From NCBI GenBank assembly GCA_903813345.2, contig CAIIXF020000001.1:46457885-46521884 (forward strand): DNA of 64,000 bases, in the 5' to 3' direction. Position numbers and translations under genes: made by a program. How positions within the stretch are numbered: the first letter of the stretch is position 1; each line of letters begins with the position of its first letter. A model generated the notes under the pieces. That model saw only the letters and a list, made by a program, of their open reading frames with translations, ran no database searches and was not told where the DNA came from. The DNA comes from Owenia fusiformis. Lineage: Eukaryota; Annelida; Polychaeta; Sabellida; Oweniidae. Positions 1-12,000 of the stretch are shown piece after piece.

Positions 1-79
1 TGCCTGTACGATATGGGAGGATTTTCTACGCTTCTTACACTAATATACCTACTTCAATAGATTCCTTGGTATTTTAGCA

Positions 80-775
80 TATTCTTTTCGTGTAGTTGAA
101 TCCACAATTGTCTGGGTATATCGGCAGAACGGGAACATTTTTCTTTTTCATCGAGAGAGATTCCATCACTTTTCAAGATTGCAGTTGGATTTAAAAGAAG
201 TAGATCGAACTCCTATGCAGTGTCTCGGTATAGACACTGCGGCGGGCAGATTATGGAATCCCCAAAATTTGGGAAAGATAGTCCCCCTTTTTCTCACAGA
301 TGTACTTGTTTTTCACACAACTTAAAAAATATATGTTCTTTTATGTTCACCAATAATTATTTTGTCGAAATATTCCAAAATCAATGAAATATAAGAGGAA
401 ATCCCCGCGGAAGGAATTCTGAGTAAAAGTTGTGTTGATAAAAGTTTACCGCACGTGTTGTTTATAAGTTAATACGCGCAATTCAACCAATGAAATTGTC
501 TAAATTTTACAATCACGCGACCTGAGCATGGGACTAGAACCAATCACGTCAGTTGTTTATTACGATGTTACCATGCTTACGGTGAGATACCTGCCCGCCG
601 CAGTGATATATCACTGCATGGGAGTTCGGAAGTAGATATCTAACAATTATGGAGGAATTTGAGGGTTGAAATAAGTTAAATATTACACGCAAATATTGCG
701 ATCAAAAATGAAAATTTCTTTGTTCTGCTGATAAACCCAGACAATTGTTGATTCAACTACACGGAATAGACGTAG
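80..775. repeat. Long imperfect foldback repeat
   Basis: Two inverted arms face each other. The outer arm at about 82-118 (TGTAGTTGAATC, ACAATTGTCTGGGT) is matched in reverse at about 730-768. The inner arm at about 204-250 (GAACTCC..GCAGTG..CACTGCGGCGGGCAG) is matched in reverse at about 586-632. This is the pattern of a degenerate foldback or MITE-like element. No open frame of note lies inside. The family is not recognised. Confidence 0.5.
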
Positions 776-824
776 AGACTCTATATGTGTACAAAATATG
801 AACAAAATCGGGCCAACGGTATTT

Positions 825-885
825 AAACGGACGGACGGAGGAGTTCCCTATATCGCTGCAAACTTCGTTCGATGGGATAATAACA
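825..885 (+). repeat. Solo right end of the ATCCCAACGAAC repeat family
   Basis: A short stretch carries the GGACGGACGGA run followed by TTCCCTATATC and CTTCGTTCGATGGGATAA. It matches the right ends of the full elements at 26.0-26.8 and 28.3-29.1 kb, so it is probably a truncated copy. The rest of 886-1370 shows nothing I can identify. Confidence 0.5.
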
Positions 886-1378
886 AAACAGATGCGGGAT
901 TCACTGGTAGGAAGATTAGGTACCCCGTCTCCCGGATACACGGTTATACCCGTCGCCCGGTTTTTTACACAAACCCCCAAACTTGGAAATATGCCTGCAG
1001 CTAAATCTGAAACAGAGCATTCTAACTTTATCTAAGTGCATAAACACTTACCTTACAGCCTGCCTAACAGTGTACCAAGTAGCTTGTCTAACGTGTGGGA
1101 GGAGTAGTGTAGTCAGGAAAGAGAGAACTACACATGAACATTAGATTTATGATTTCGAATATAATGTTGGCCTTGACCTCGTCTTTCCCGGGGACAAAAC
1201 ATTAGATTTACGCAGTTATTTTGTATAGAACTTTAGAGAAATTATCACCCAAATTTTGAAAGAACAAATAATAATGATTTTAAAGGATATAAAAAACAGC
1301 AAATATTATCGTTTTTGTGAAAAGTGAGTACAAGTTAGTCATATTTAAAATTGCGACAGTTGTATCCTATGTAAACTA

Positions 1379-1409
1379 TTTCGCGTGTGCTATGAAATTT
1401 GCCGCGAAA
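1379..1409 (+). promoter_or_regulatory. E2F-like sites at the POLE4 start
   Basis: TTTGCCGCGAAA at 1398-1409 is close to the palindromic E2F consensus (TTTSSCGC on both strands) and ends 7 bp before the start ATG. A second half-site, TTTCGCG, lies at 1379-1385. E2F control is well known for S-phase replication genes, so the placement fits a Pol epsilon subunit. Function is inferred from sequence only. Confidence 0.4.
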
Positions 1410-1416
1410 AACAAAG

Positions 1417-4400
1417 ATGGCAGACATGGAAAATCAACAAAATGTACAACCTTTTGAAGAGGAGCCTACTGACCCAGATGGTCCTGAACCAGAAACAGAA
1501 GAGGTTGAAAAGACGGAAAGAATTGTAAGGTTTCCTATTACTCGCATCAAAACAATTATGAAGCAAGATCCCGATGTGAATTTAGCCAGTCAAGAAGCAG
1601 TTGCCCTCATAGCAAAAGCAACAGTGAGTTTCTATTTGCACCTTGCAGAGAGTCAGCGTACCATGAATCAGTAATCAGACAGATGCAGATCCCCGCCAAA
1701 TTCTTTTGTAGTAGGATCAGAAGCTCAAAGAATAATTTTATTCTTTGAGCCTATGAGATCCTACTACAAGGATCTGTAGTCAACAAGGATCTGACCAACA
1801 TCTGTTGATGCTAACTGTCTGATCATTGGTCCTAAAGCTGAAAGAGAGTAAGAGTTGTTTTCACAGGATCTGATTCTGAAGATGGAAGCGGAAGATTTGG
1901 GTGCCCATTGGTTCGAAACTCAATTGTCCCAATCCCATAGGTCCAGATCTCTATGGTCGGAATTCCATTGGCCGAGACCCTATCGCAAGACTTATGCCTG
2001 GTACAACCGTCACCGCATGTTACCTGTGCGTACCCAGCATACCGGGCGCTACGTCCATGTCAACAATTGTTAAATTTTGTAACATTAGGTTACGAATGAA
2101 TTGGATTTGGACCAATGGGGTGTCCTCCACTTAAGATTTGTCTTCTATAGCCTAGTGGTGTAGCATGGGTATTTTGTGAGTGTATGCCACGGATTAGTGA
2201 AGAGAACAAGCTTTGAGGGGGGTTTGGTATGGGGGGCTTTCCCCCAAGAAAATTTAAAAATGAGATTGTATTTGAAGCGTTCTGCGACATTTTAAGATTC
2301 TGAAATTCCGACTAATATAGACCAATAAAATGTAAATTATTGGCCATTTTATCAGAATATCCAATATGGGGCAATTCAGTATAAAATCAATATATTTTTG
2401 AGAGTACACCACGGCATTTTATGCATATATGACACCAGCCATTGTAGCGGGTACTAAAAGAACCTGCCAATTATATGTTCCATTTATATGCTCTGGGGGT
2501 TTCCCTCCACTTGCAACCTTTACTATGTTTACCGGAAGGTGTATTTCTGATGATATCATCTCATCACGATCATCTTAAAATTAAAGTCCATGACTTCAGT
2601 CTCTCTGGTGGTACATGTATCTTGTTTAAGGTGCCATGGTAGTTTTCAAACATTTTTTGAACCAAGATATCAGAGTTCTGTTTTGACCTACAGTCAGTTT
2701 AACTAATTCCAAATATCATTTACATGACCCAGGATCACAATGGCTATGGTAAGAATGACCCTAAACATGATGAACGCTAAACGATATGTGTCACCCTTTA
2801 AATTACATCTGTTTTAGTGGTTGAATTTTCATATAACCCTTATGTATCTAATAGTTATGCAAATTAAAATATGTCCAGTAAAGGAAATATTATCTGTCCA
2901 ATACAAGAAAAGATATTTCACTTTTTGTGATTTTATAACATGGGATCTATGGGGAATCTCCCCAAACTAGATGTCACATTTTCAAAAAAATTAAATTTTC
3001 TAAGTTGATAAACAATTTTTGAAACTATATTTCTAGATGCACTTTTACAAGTAGATTTCAAATATGACATCACTTGACTGAATTTTGAATAATTAATGAC
3101 GTAAATCAAGATTATTTCTACTCGCGTCTATTTGACGGGTGCATCTTAGTTTTGACAGGTGTATCCAAGCCAATAGACTTGCACTAAGCAAGTGTCACCA
3201 CTTTCATACATACATACATACAAATAGAGTCAAAATAAAACAATTATTGTGTAGCTTAGAGGATGTCAGAAATGGTCAAAATTTCATTTTCTAATTAACC
3301 AGTGACTTTCTGTTGCACTAAAAAACTTGAATGATAAAAGGAATGGAGGTTAATTTGCCTCATGGCACTGAGATATGGCCACTGATGTACATACAATTAA
3401 CCTCCCAAATTATAATGCCTGATTTTTACAAAAGGGTGTATTTTCCAGGAATTTTTCATTGGTGCCATGGCAAAAGAATCCTATTCTTTCACTCTTCAGG
3501 GGAAAAGGAAAACTGTACAGAAAAAAGATATAGGTAAGGAAAATGTTATATTTCTTTTTATTGAATTTTTTTTAAAGAAAAATGTGTTAACAGATTGTAT
3601 GCCTTCTGAAATGTGCAGTTGATAACTCAATTAAAGTTATTGATCCAGACATATAATTTATCAGCATGAGTGACTGAATTGACTCCTAATACTTCATAGC
3701 CAGATTCTGGCATAAATGTGAAAATTGCAGGTACATACATGTGATAATGTTACACAATAGGTAAATTGTTTTGGAAAATTAATAAAAAAAAATAATTAAA
3801 AAAATTGAAACCAACAAATATCACTTTTGAAACCACTGAATATCACTTTTGGAGAAGTGGTATTCAGTGGATATCACTTTTTAAGAAGTGATATTTGATT
3901 GTTTGGGAATATTTGCGAAAACATATCTTTATCCACATATCAAATATATTTTCACGTGATATTCAACCATGAGATAAATGAACCTACTTTACTGCAAAAC
4001 AATATTCCAAAAATTGCTTACTTAATAATTTGCATAAATATTTATTTCACCTAATGTTTAAAAATGAAAGTATCAATAATGTTAGTGTTATCAATTTTAT
4101 GTTTCTTATGTATACCTTGGTTTTTATAATTTTTGGTTTCCCCATCTGGCACTTATGCTTACAAATTGAGTCTGTTACCACCTAATGGCTTTAGTTTTTG
4201 GGATAATACACAATTAAGTATGGCTGAAACATAGTTAATATCTGAAACATGATTGATTTACATAGATTGAATTGAATGAAGATGTATATTAGTAATGTAG
4301 TCATTCTCCTCAAGTCATTCACAATCATCTCTCCGACTGGTAGAATGTCTAGATATCGATATAATCATTTACAGAGTAATTCTCATTGTCGTGTATGGTT

Positions 4401-4822
4401 TCAGATAATGCAATAGATGTTACAGATGAATTTGCATTCTTAGAAGGTGAGTATACAATGGCCTTGTTCTGTATGGATTAAATTCTGTATTTCTATTTAG
4501 TCCAGAAAATCCATATAATTACATGTAATGTATTGTTCATTCATTCATTTCTGAAAATCTAGAAACAAGAAACCCAGTAGTAATTGCTAGTTTAGTTACT
4601 GGAGGCCTATTCTAATTTTTCACATCCAGTGTTTTTTATTTTGGCAAATATTTAGGTTTACAATATTTATGCTACTAGCATTCTTGACATTGTTTTGCGG
4701 AAACATGTGTCTTGTAATTTTCCATTCTGATCATCTCGATCATTTTACTTTTTTTTAGTAAACTACAGAAAACATTGTCATTCATAAATTCATCTATATT
4801 TCCAGGTACTTTGGACTCATAG
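1417..4822 (+). CDS. POLE4: DNA polymerase epsilon subunit 4 (histone-fold)
   Basis: POLE4 is a small H2A-like histone-fold subunit. With POLE3 it forms the DNA- and histone-binding dimer of the leading-strand polymerase epsilon in the nucleus. Four coding exons join in phase: 1417-1623, 3449-3533, 4405-4446 and 4806-4822, giving 116 residues (the human protein has 117). Residues 1-34 are an acidic tail. RFPITRIKTIMKQDPDV (38-54) is histone helix 1, and LASQEAVALIAKAT (56-69) runs into EFFIGAMAKESY (70-81). GKRKTVQKKDI and DNAIDVTDEFAFLEGTLD close the fold as in vertebrate POLE4. All junctions have AG/GT sites. The start at 1417 has a good context (AAAGATGG). An out-of-frame ATG at 1392 opens a short upstream frame that overlaps the start. 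A possible AATAAA lies at 4853-4858. The gene converges on the RmlC-RmlD gene at 9-22 kb. Identity is very likely; expression was not testable. Confidence 0.9.
1690..1780. repeat. Short palindrome in POLE4 intron 1
   Basis: TTGTAGTAGGATC and GCTCAAAGAAT at about 1706-1735 are repeated in reverse (ATTCTTTGAGC, GATCCTACTACAA) at about 1740-1770, forming a tight hairpin. It is probably a miniature foldback element. The remainder of intron 1 (to 3448) holds short chance frames and nothing identifiable. Confidence 0.5.
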
Positions 4823-6294
4823 CATCAATGACAATACAATACAATACAATATAATAAAAAGCTGAAGGCTCATAATGCCAATGTAAATAACATGAGACAA
4901 CAGTGTTGCTATGGAGATTAGAGACAGACATCAATACTCTGGTATACGGAGACAATAACGATGATACTAAACACTGTTGTTGTGGTATTTAGACAAAGTT
5001 AATATTTTGGTGTGTTTAGTAACATAAAGGAAAGACTGAAAAGTGTTGATATAGAGAGAGACTACATGTATTTCATATTTAGGTGCTCAGCTATGTTAAT
5101 ACGATTATATAGTCAAAATTGGCTAACAGAGTTGCCTTGAGTTATTATTTTCCCATACATTCTGAATATGACTATTATGTCACACTTAAAGTGGTTATGT
5201 TATTTTTAATGAGGTCAGTAGAACCTTTTTATTAAGTTCTAGAAATAAGATGGCAGTACAAACTTATGTACCAAGCGCATATACATTAATGCAACTAAGT
5301 TCTTAAAGACAATCTAATAGCAAACAGACATTTTATCTGGGGAGAACCCATGATGGTATGACACAAAGATAGCATCACCAGACCAAATTCATAATCAGAC
5401 ATTGGTGCCACTGTACTCTGTACTCTAATAAATAATTCTAGTGCAGGTTTGTGCGGGCACTGCAGGTTGGCCCTAGCACCAAGTGTTGTGATTAGAAGTT
5501 GAACAAAAAGTGAACCTACAAATGCTATTGGTAATTTCATAGGCTAAGGTCGATAGAAATAATTTCTAAATAAAGATGGCATGGAAATCGATTTGTAATA
5601 TTTAAATATCAGGGGGATTAACCCCTGAGTTCAAAGATGACGTACGCTTATAATGTAAACCTGTATTGAGATGACCATCGAATAATGTTGTTCTTCTCTG
5701 GCGGGTTAACCAATATCATAGCTTTTTATAGTATCATAGTATTTGAAAACTTGCCAGTGAAAATTCGAACAAACGAAGGTGGTAAGCAAGAGAAATGAAT
5801 ACATCTATGACCATGAAGAAGTCTATATGACAATATAGAAAATGAGCACAGTACATGTACATTATTCCAAAAACATGACTGCATAACTATGAAATAAAAT
5901 ATGACAGGCCAAATATTTCATGTAAATAAAACTTGATATGCAGAAAGAGAATGAGAGACTTGATTGTTATGGTATGTCATCTTTAGTTATTTATTTGTTC
6001 ATTAACAATAACAGTGCTTTTAAAGTGGCCTATCATGAATAACGTCTACATAGCATGCAAATTTTGGGTAGACATTGTCATTCCCGGATGCCCAAATGTG
6101 TCAGGAACACATAGATACTCGAATGATCTTGATTGGACATCAGGATGCAGAGAAATCGTAATTTTACTGAGTGGCTTCACGAAAAAATAAGTAGGGTTAT
6201 AAGCAACTCTTATCAGGCAGATAACTAATTTGAGGGAGCTGGTTCAACCGCCAAGTATTATTCAAAATGATATACTTTGTGTAGACCCCAATCC

Positions 6295-6467
6295 AAAGGA
6301 GTGGTATTGATATGGAGAACTTTTTGAACACACGTTTTTCTTAAACCTGTCAAAAAAAATCTTAAAATTTTACACATCGTCAATTTAATGATCATCTTTT
6401 GAATGGTAACAATATAATTTGAAAAATAATTGTTGAATTCAGTTCTCCATATCGATACCACTCCTTT
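6295..6467. mobile_element. MITE, short member of the AAAGGAGTGG family
   Basis: The ends AAAGGAGTGGTATTGATATG and its reverse form (CATATCGATACCACTCCTTT) are inverted repeats of roughly 27 bp around a 120-bp core. The core matches, in opposite orientation, the right part of the 1.0 kb element at 38110-39137, so this copy looks like an internal-deletion derivative. It has no coding capacity. Confidence 0.8.
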
Positions 6468-8290
6468 ACTTTCTGTAAATCAAAGGCTAAAAGAAAAGTT
6501 CACCTAGTGAGCAAACTTTCCACTTTGTAGGATATAAAAGTTTAATGAGATTCACTAGATTTTCATTTTTTCTCTTATTGCTGACTTGGAAATCAAAAGT
6601 AATTTTGATATTATCAGAAAAGAAGGTTATGCTATGATTTTGTTAATTTTGGTCTTCTGGAGCTTGTTGGTTTGCCTAGTGACCTTTAGCATTTGTCATG
6701 TCATATCATGCAGGCTCAGAATTCTATCTGCTGAACCCATCTTACTTCTTTAAAATAAAAGAAATGTAAAATGTTTTTGGAATTATTTTCTATGGCATAA
6801 ATGTATTGATACTTCAGAGGTCTCGAGAACAAAACCTAACAATATCTTATGATACCATAATGAAAATACAAAACATTTTGAACAAATAATTATTGTGGTT
6901 GTTTTTTATTATTATTTTATATTTATTTTCCCCCAATTATTTACATACATGTAAATGTGATAAGTAAAATACTGTCATATACCCAACATTCCATATGTAA
7001 TAGTCTTGCAGGAAATCTTTAGATCCCTTTCCCCTATCTACTTGGCAGAGGGGGTGTGTGGGGGTGTGGGATCATAAAGGTTTGAAGCAAGACTACGAGA
7101 GGAACTGTAATATTAATCAATTTTCACTGCATCTATAAATGGTGTGCAGGGGAAAGTGAGTATTAAAACTGACCGTGCATAAATTTTGATTATAAATACT
7201 TTAAATACTAGTAATGGATTGTGACCAATTGTAAACAGTTGTGGAAAAATGGAATCTCTCCAAGATATTTCCAGTGGAAAATGTTGATTTTCAAGTAAAC
7301 AGATCAATCAGGTCATGTCAGATTAATACAGGGGGGGGGTTGTTTCTGCCTTCAGATATCAAGTTAAATTATCCTACCACACATATATGCCCAATGGTGT
7401 CTATGTGAAATAATTGTCCTCAAAATAAATAGAACTCAAAATAAATATCTTTGTCTAAATTAACTTTTCCAACAACTGTCAACATTTGGAGCCCAAGGAG
7501 GATTGACTCCCAGGGATGCCAATCGATATTCTGTTCCATATATGGGTATCACTTAGTCATATTATGAATACAAAATTTAATCAAGAATATCGGCCATTCT
7601 CCTTGCAGCAGTAGAAATATACATGCAGGATTGGAAACCACCGCATCAATTGGAGATTAAAGTATATCGAGTTGGAACCCTGGCTTCCAATCGTCCTTGT
7701 TTGGAGCCTTAACATTATGCAAATACTTATGGCATTGAGATTCGGTTTTCACTTCACATTATGCATGTACAAACTACTAACCCTAGAAAAACTCATCTAA
7801 ACATGATGAACTAAAAGCAAAAATATGTTCATGAATTTAATTCACTTTAAGGTTAAAAAAGCCTTATTATAATAAAATACTCAAATCGTGAATAATGCAT
7901 GATTAAATACAAAGCACTCTTCCCTTATTCATATTTTGCAAAAATATAATATCCTACTTTTAATATCATAACAAACATCACCAGTTGTGGAGTTTAATTT
8001 CTTGAATATTCATGAACTGAAGAATACTTATTGATGATGAATATTTATGAACTGTCATTTTGAGGGATATTCATCTCATATTTCTTGAATCATTTTCATG
8101 AATTGTCCAAATTGCAGTTCGCTACTATTCAAGAATATTCAATCATTTTAACTACCTGAAATGGGGATATTCAAGTACAGAGTTACTTGAATATTCATCA
8201 AATAGTCAAGAATAATCATGAATATTAGAATGTCATTTCACTGAGGTACATCCCTTATATATATCCTACTTTTAATATTTTTCCTTACAG

Positions 8291-8371
8291 ATGTAAAAGA
8301 TTCAAAATGGTACACTGCCCACAAAAAGTGTATAAACCCTGAAAAATACAACACTCTCCTCCAAAAGTTAG
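8291..8371 (+). other. Candidate orphan exon, phase 1-1
   Basis: An 81-bp segment is bounded by TTTTCCTTACAG and TTAG|GTAAAC. It reads DVKDSKWYTAHKKCINPEKY and a further eight residues when joined to a preceding G. It has the same incoming phase as the last POLE4 exon, so it could be an alternative POLE4 3' exon. If the donor is not used, the frame stops about 50 bp later, close to an AAATAAATAATAAT polyadenylation-like cluster. It resembles nothing I know, and it may be a lone exon of an unseen gene or chance. Confidence 0.3.
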
Positions 8372-9005
8372 GTAAACGTGACACAAACTTTTGTAATGGA
8401 GTACAATTCTGTATATCTTGAATACATTTTACATTTGTGTCATACGTGCATGTGGAATGTTTAATTTGTTCTATATAAATAAATAATAATGAGTTATAAT
8501 CTCAACAAGTGTAAATAGATGTACAGGATATCATGTAATTTTGAATCCTTATTCTATAACAATTTAGAAATACCCTCATGTCTATAGCGATAAAAAATTA
8601 TGAATTGAGATTCATGTCCAAAAAAAGATTTTGAGTAATTACCTAACAGTGCTACTACATGCTAACATGCTTTCATCCTGTATTCAGATATTGCATCAAG
8701 TGTTTTAAGATAAGTAGAAACAGTTTGTGCAATAAAAGAAAATTAATTGTTCAACTTATCAGCATGAATTCTTGAAAAAACACCATATAAATTGGAATGT
8801 GAAGAGATATATACTATAGACCGATGGCCCGGAACTTGAGCAAGTATTTTTAAGCAATGTTTCTGTCCTATTAATATCATACTGTAATGTTTACATGCAT
8901 TCATTGAGAAAATAAATTAACAGACAAAATAAAGATTTCACGATTTTTGAGTCATTTCAGATCTTTCTATGTGATATGCCATGATATTGTAACTCCAGTT
9001 TATCT

Positions 9006-12000
9006 CTAAAGGTTAAGTAGTTTTCCACGTGGATTCTCCTGCCAATCTTTCAAGGCTTCCGATATTGTATGGAACTTCACGTCTGGTATAGCAGCACTGA
9101 AATGCAAAGTCACCAAGATAAAAATCATAGCCTGTAAATTAGTGTTCTACAATTGCATACAGTTAGGCGTAAATTATCACCTAAACTAAGAGAATACCAT
9201 ATTCCGTGTCACAAGGTGGATACAGAGTGTTTTTATTTACTTTATTGAAATCGTAACAAAACTACTGCCTTATTGGTTAAATCCTAGTTCGAATAAGAAT
9301 TATGATTTACAGAGAGATTCGAGTTGAGTGAAATTGCTTTAAAAGTTATTAGAGTTTTTCAATATCTTTTGTTCTCATCATTCTTTAATTCTCTAAACTT
9401 CAAGATATATGAATTTAATTTAATTGATGAAGATGCTTTGAGCTTTTGGGTTATTTACTATATCAATAATTCTGAAAAGGTAACATACTGAAAGTTTCAC
9501 ATTGGCTATTTTATTGAAAAGACTGAACAAAGTATTTCCCTTGCTACATCCTTTTAGGCCTTTTTAAATGAATAAAGCCATTGGCAATGTATAACATGAG
9601 TTATCTCAATGGAAAACACAGCTTCGGGAAGTTTACCAGAATTTTGGAAAACTCCAAATTTTCCCAGGGAGCAAATTTTCATATTGCATCAATTTTACCT
9701 GAGTTTCTGCGAAGACATTACTGCAACTTTAGGCCTGTTGGCTGTGCCTTGTTGTTGACCTTCAATGGGGTTCAACTTTCCAGAGTCCAGGTTGAAATAT
9801 TTGCACTGAAATAAATGTTAAATATAAGTTCTCAGAATCACGCATGTAATTATGTAGATAACTAGATATGAAATCAATTTTGTTTCTTTAAGTAAAAGAA
9901 GTATACAGGTATATCAATATATTTTAAGAAATGCTAGAAATGTTAATTCCAAAAAGCCATGAATTTTATAAGTTCAATTTAACCTGTTACATTTGAGGCC
10001 AAATTTACATTCAATCAAATCAATATGAAAGTCTGGACATTTGAAAAACTGTAAAGATTGCATTGCATCCCAACTCAAATTCACCTTAAATCTGGTGCTC
10101 AAATGTAACAAATCTCCAGGCAAAAGTTTACATTACTCACAACTTCAATTCCCCATTGCAGTTTGCTAAGTGCCTGAGGTCCAGTACAGTGGAACAAGCC
10201 ACTGAGGTCTTTCCTTGCGAGTTCAAGTGTGGCCTCTGCTATATCTCTGTTATAAGTAGGACATGAGATCTGCAAGATGAATTTGAAGAAAATATATTTA
10301 TAAGTGATACAGCAGTGGCGTCGCCAGGAAAAAAGCGACAAGGTGAAAATATCCAAAATTATGACTATGTAACTCAGTCAAAAATTTGAATGTTTTTTCG
10401 TCAGCAATGCGCATGTTAAGTTAAGCTGGAGTACAGAATATAGTTTTATGGTTTCTTTGTTGTAATATTCATAATTAGTATAATTATGACACGACCTCGA
10501 CTGGAAAAAGCGTTATTTGTCCTGTAGATGCAAAACAAATAGAGTGTTTAGCTTTTGCTCTGGAGAGCAACCTGTAATAAAAACTACATCCCTGACATAC
10601 AAAGTAAAAGGATTTTCATAGGACGAGTATTTAGTTAATAGTATTGAGTGAGATTAAGTTCAAAATGCAGTATTCCCCTTCTTTTTGCATCTATTGATAT
10701 AACTCACAAAACTAACCATTGGTTCTTGGTTGTGACACTTCCTCAGTCATTATAAAACACATATTCAATCCCATACTGCAATTATGGTACATTCTACTTA
10801 CCTCATCAGTGAGACAATTGAGAGACTTGCCAGCCTGAATGTTATTCGTCAGTTGAAACACAAAGTTCTTGCCTTGCACCTCTGGTCCATAAACCCTCTG
10901 AAATAAGTAATTCAAATAACTCTATAACCTTGATTCCATCAACCAGCCACAATACAAATTGTGGATATGGGTCTATTTGGGTTGACATTCAGTCTGTATA
11001 TTATATGCCTTCAGTCATACATCTGCTATTGGTGCATTACATTTTGGTGTAACTTGAGTTTCATTCATGAGTCTAAAATACCATGATATATGGTTCAAGG
11101 ATTTATTTAATAGTGTCCACTTGCTTTGATATTGTGGAGATCACATATTTCAGTAAATAAGTTAATACTCACAGATATTCTAAGAACCAAAGCTGATGGA
11201 TCAGTGGCTAGAACAGCTTTCTCAGCATCAAGTTTATAACTGCCATAATTATTAAGAGGATTAGCGGTATCTGTCTCACTGTATCCTAGACTATTAGCTG
11301 AAATTGACAAGACTTGTTTTTAGACTAGTTTGTGTTTTCTGTATTTCAATATATCATAACAACAATGCTTAAGACTAGAACTACACAGAGACATCACTAG
11401 TCAATGTAATAGTGTTGCTAGTAGACTAGGACTACAAAGAGACATCACTGGTCAATGTGATAGTGTTGCTAGTAGACTAGGACTACACAGAGACATCGCT
11501 AGTCAATGTGATAGTGTTGCTAGTAGACTAGGACTACAAAGAGACATCACTGGTCAATGTGATAGTGTTGCTAGTAGACTAGGACTACAAAGAGACATCA
11601 CTGGTCAATGTGATAGTGTTGCTAGTAGACTAGGACTGCAAAGAGACATCACTGGTCAATGTGATAGTGTTGCTAGTAGACTAGGACTACAAAGAGACAT
11701 CACTGGTCAATGTGATAGTGTTGCTAGTAGACTAGGACTACAAAGAGACATCACTGGTCAATGTGATAGTGTTGCTAGTAGACTAGGACTACAAAGAGAC
11801 ATCACTGATCAATGTGATAGTGTTGCTAGTAGACTAGGACTACAAAGAGACATCACTGGTCGATGTGATAATGTTGCTAGTAGACTAGGACTACAAAGAG
11901 ACATCGCTTGTAGACTAGGACTACAAAGAGACATCACTGGTCAATGTGATAGTGTTGCTAGTAGACTAGGACTACAAAGAGACATCACTGGTCAATGTGA

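Larger units (their letters stand above)
4860..9005. other. Convergent intergenic region, POLE4 to RmlC-RmlD gene
   Basis: This is AT-rich DNA between the 3' ends of two convergent genes. It contains a 173-bp inverted-repeat element at 6295-6467 and a candidate plus-strand exon at 8291-8371. The 81-codon minus-strand frame at 5295-5540 begins with a hydrophobic, signal-like stretch, but it has no convincing splice donor or recognisable domain. I see no other gene. Confidence 0.4.

Noticed and set aside
1855-2134. Overlapping 72- and 77-codon frames in POLE4 intron 1, richer in GC
   Set aside because: Two frames are open at once and neither looks like a domain. The true second exon of POLE4 was found at 3449-3533.
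3331-3537. 68-codon frame ending over POLE4 exon 2
   Set aside because: It is a different frame from the exon that completes the POLE4 histone fold; it is a shadow.
5295-5540. 81-codon minus-strand frame starting with a signal-like hydrophobic stretch
   Set aside because: It has no partner exons, donor site or recognised domain. Hydrophobic starts are common by chance in AT-rich DNA, though a decayed membrane-protein fragment cannot be excluded.
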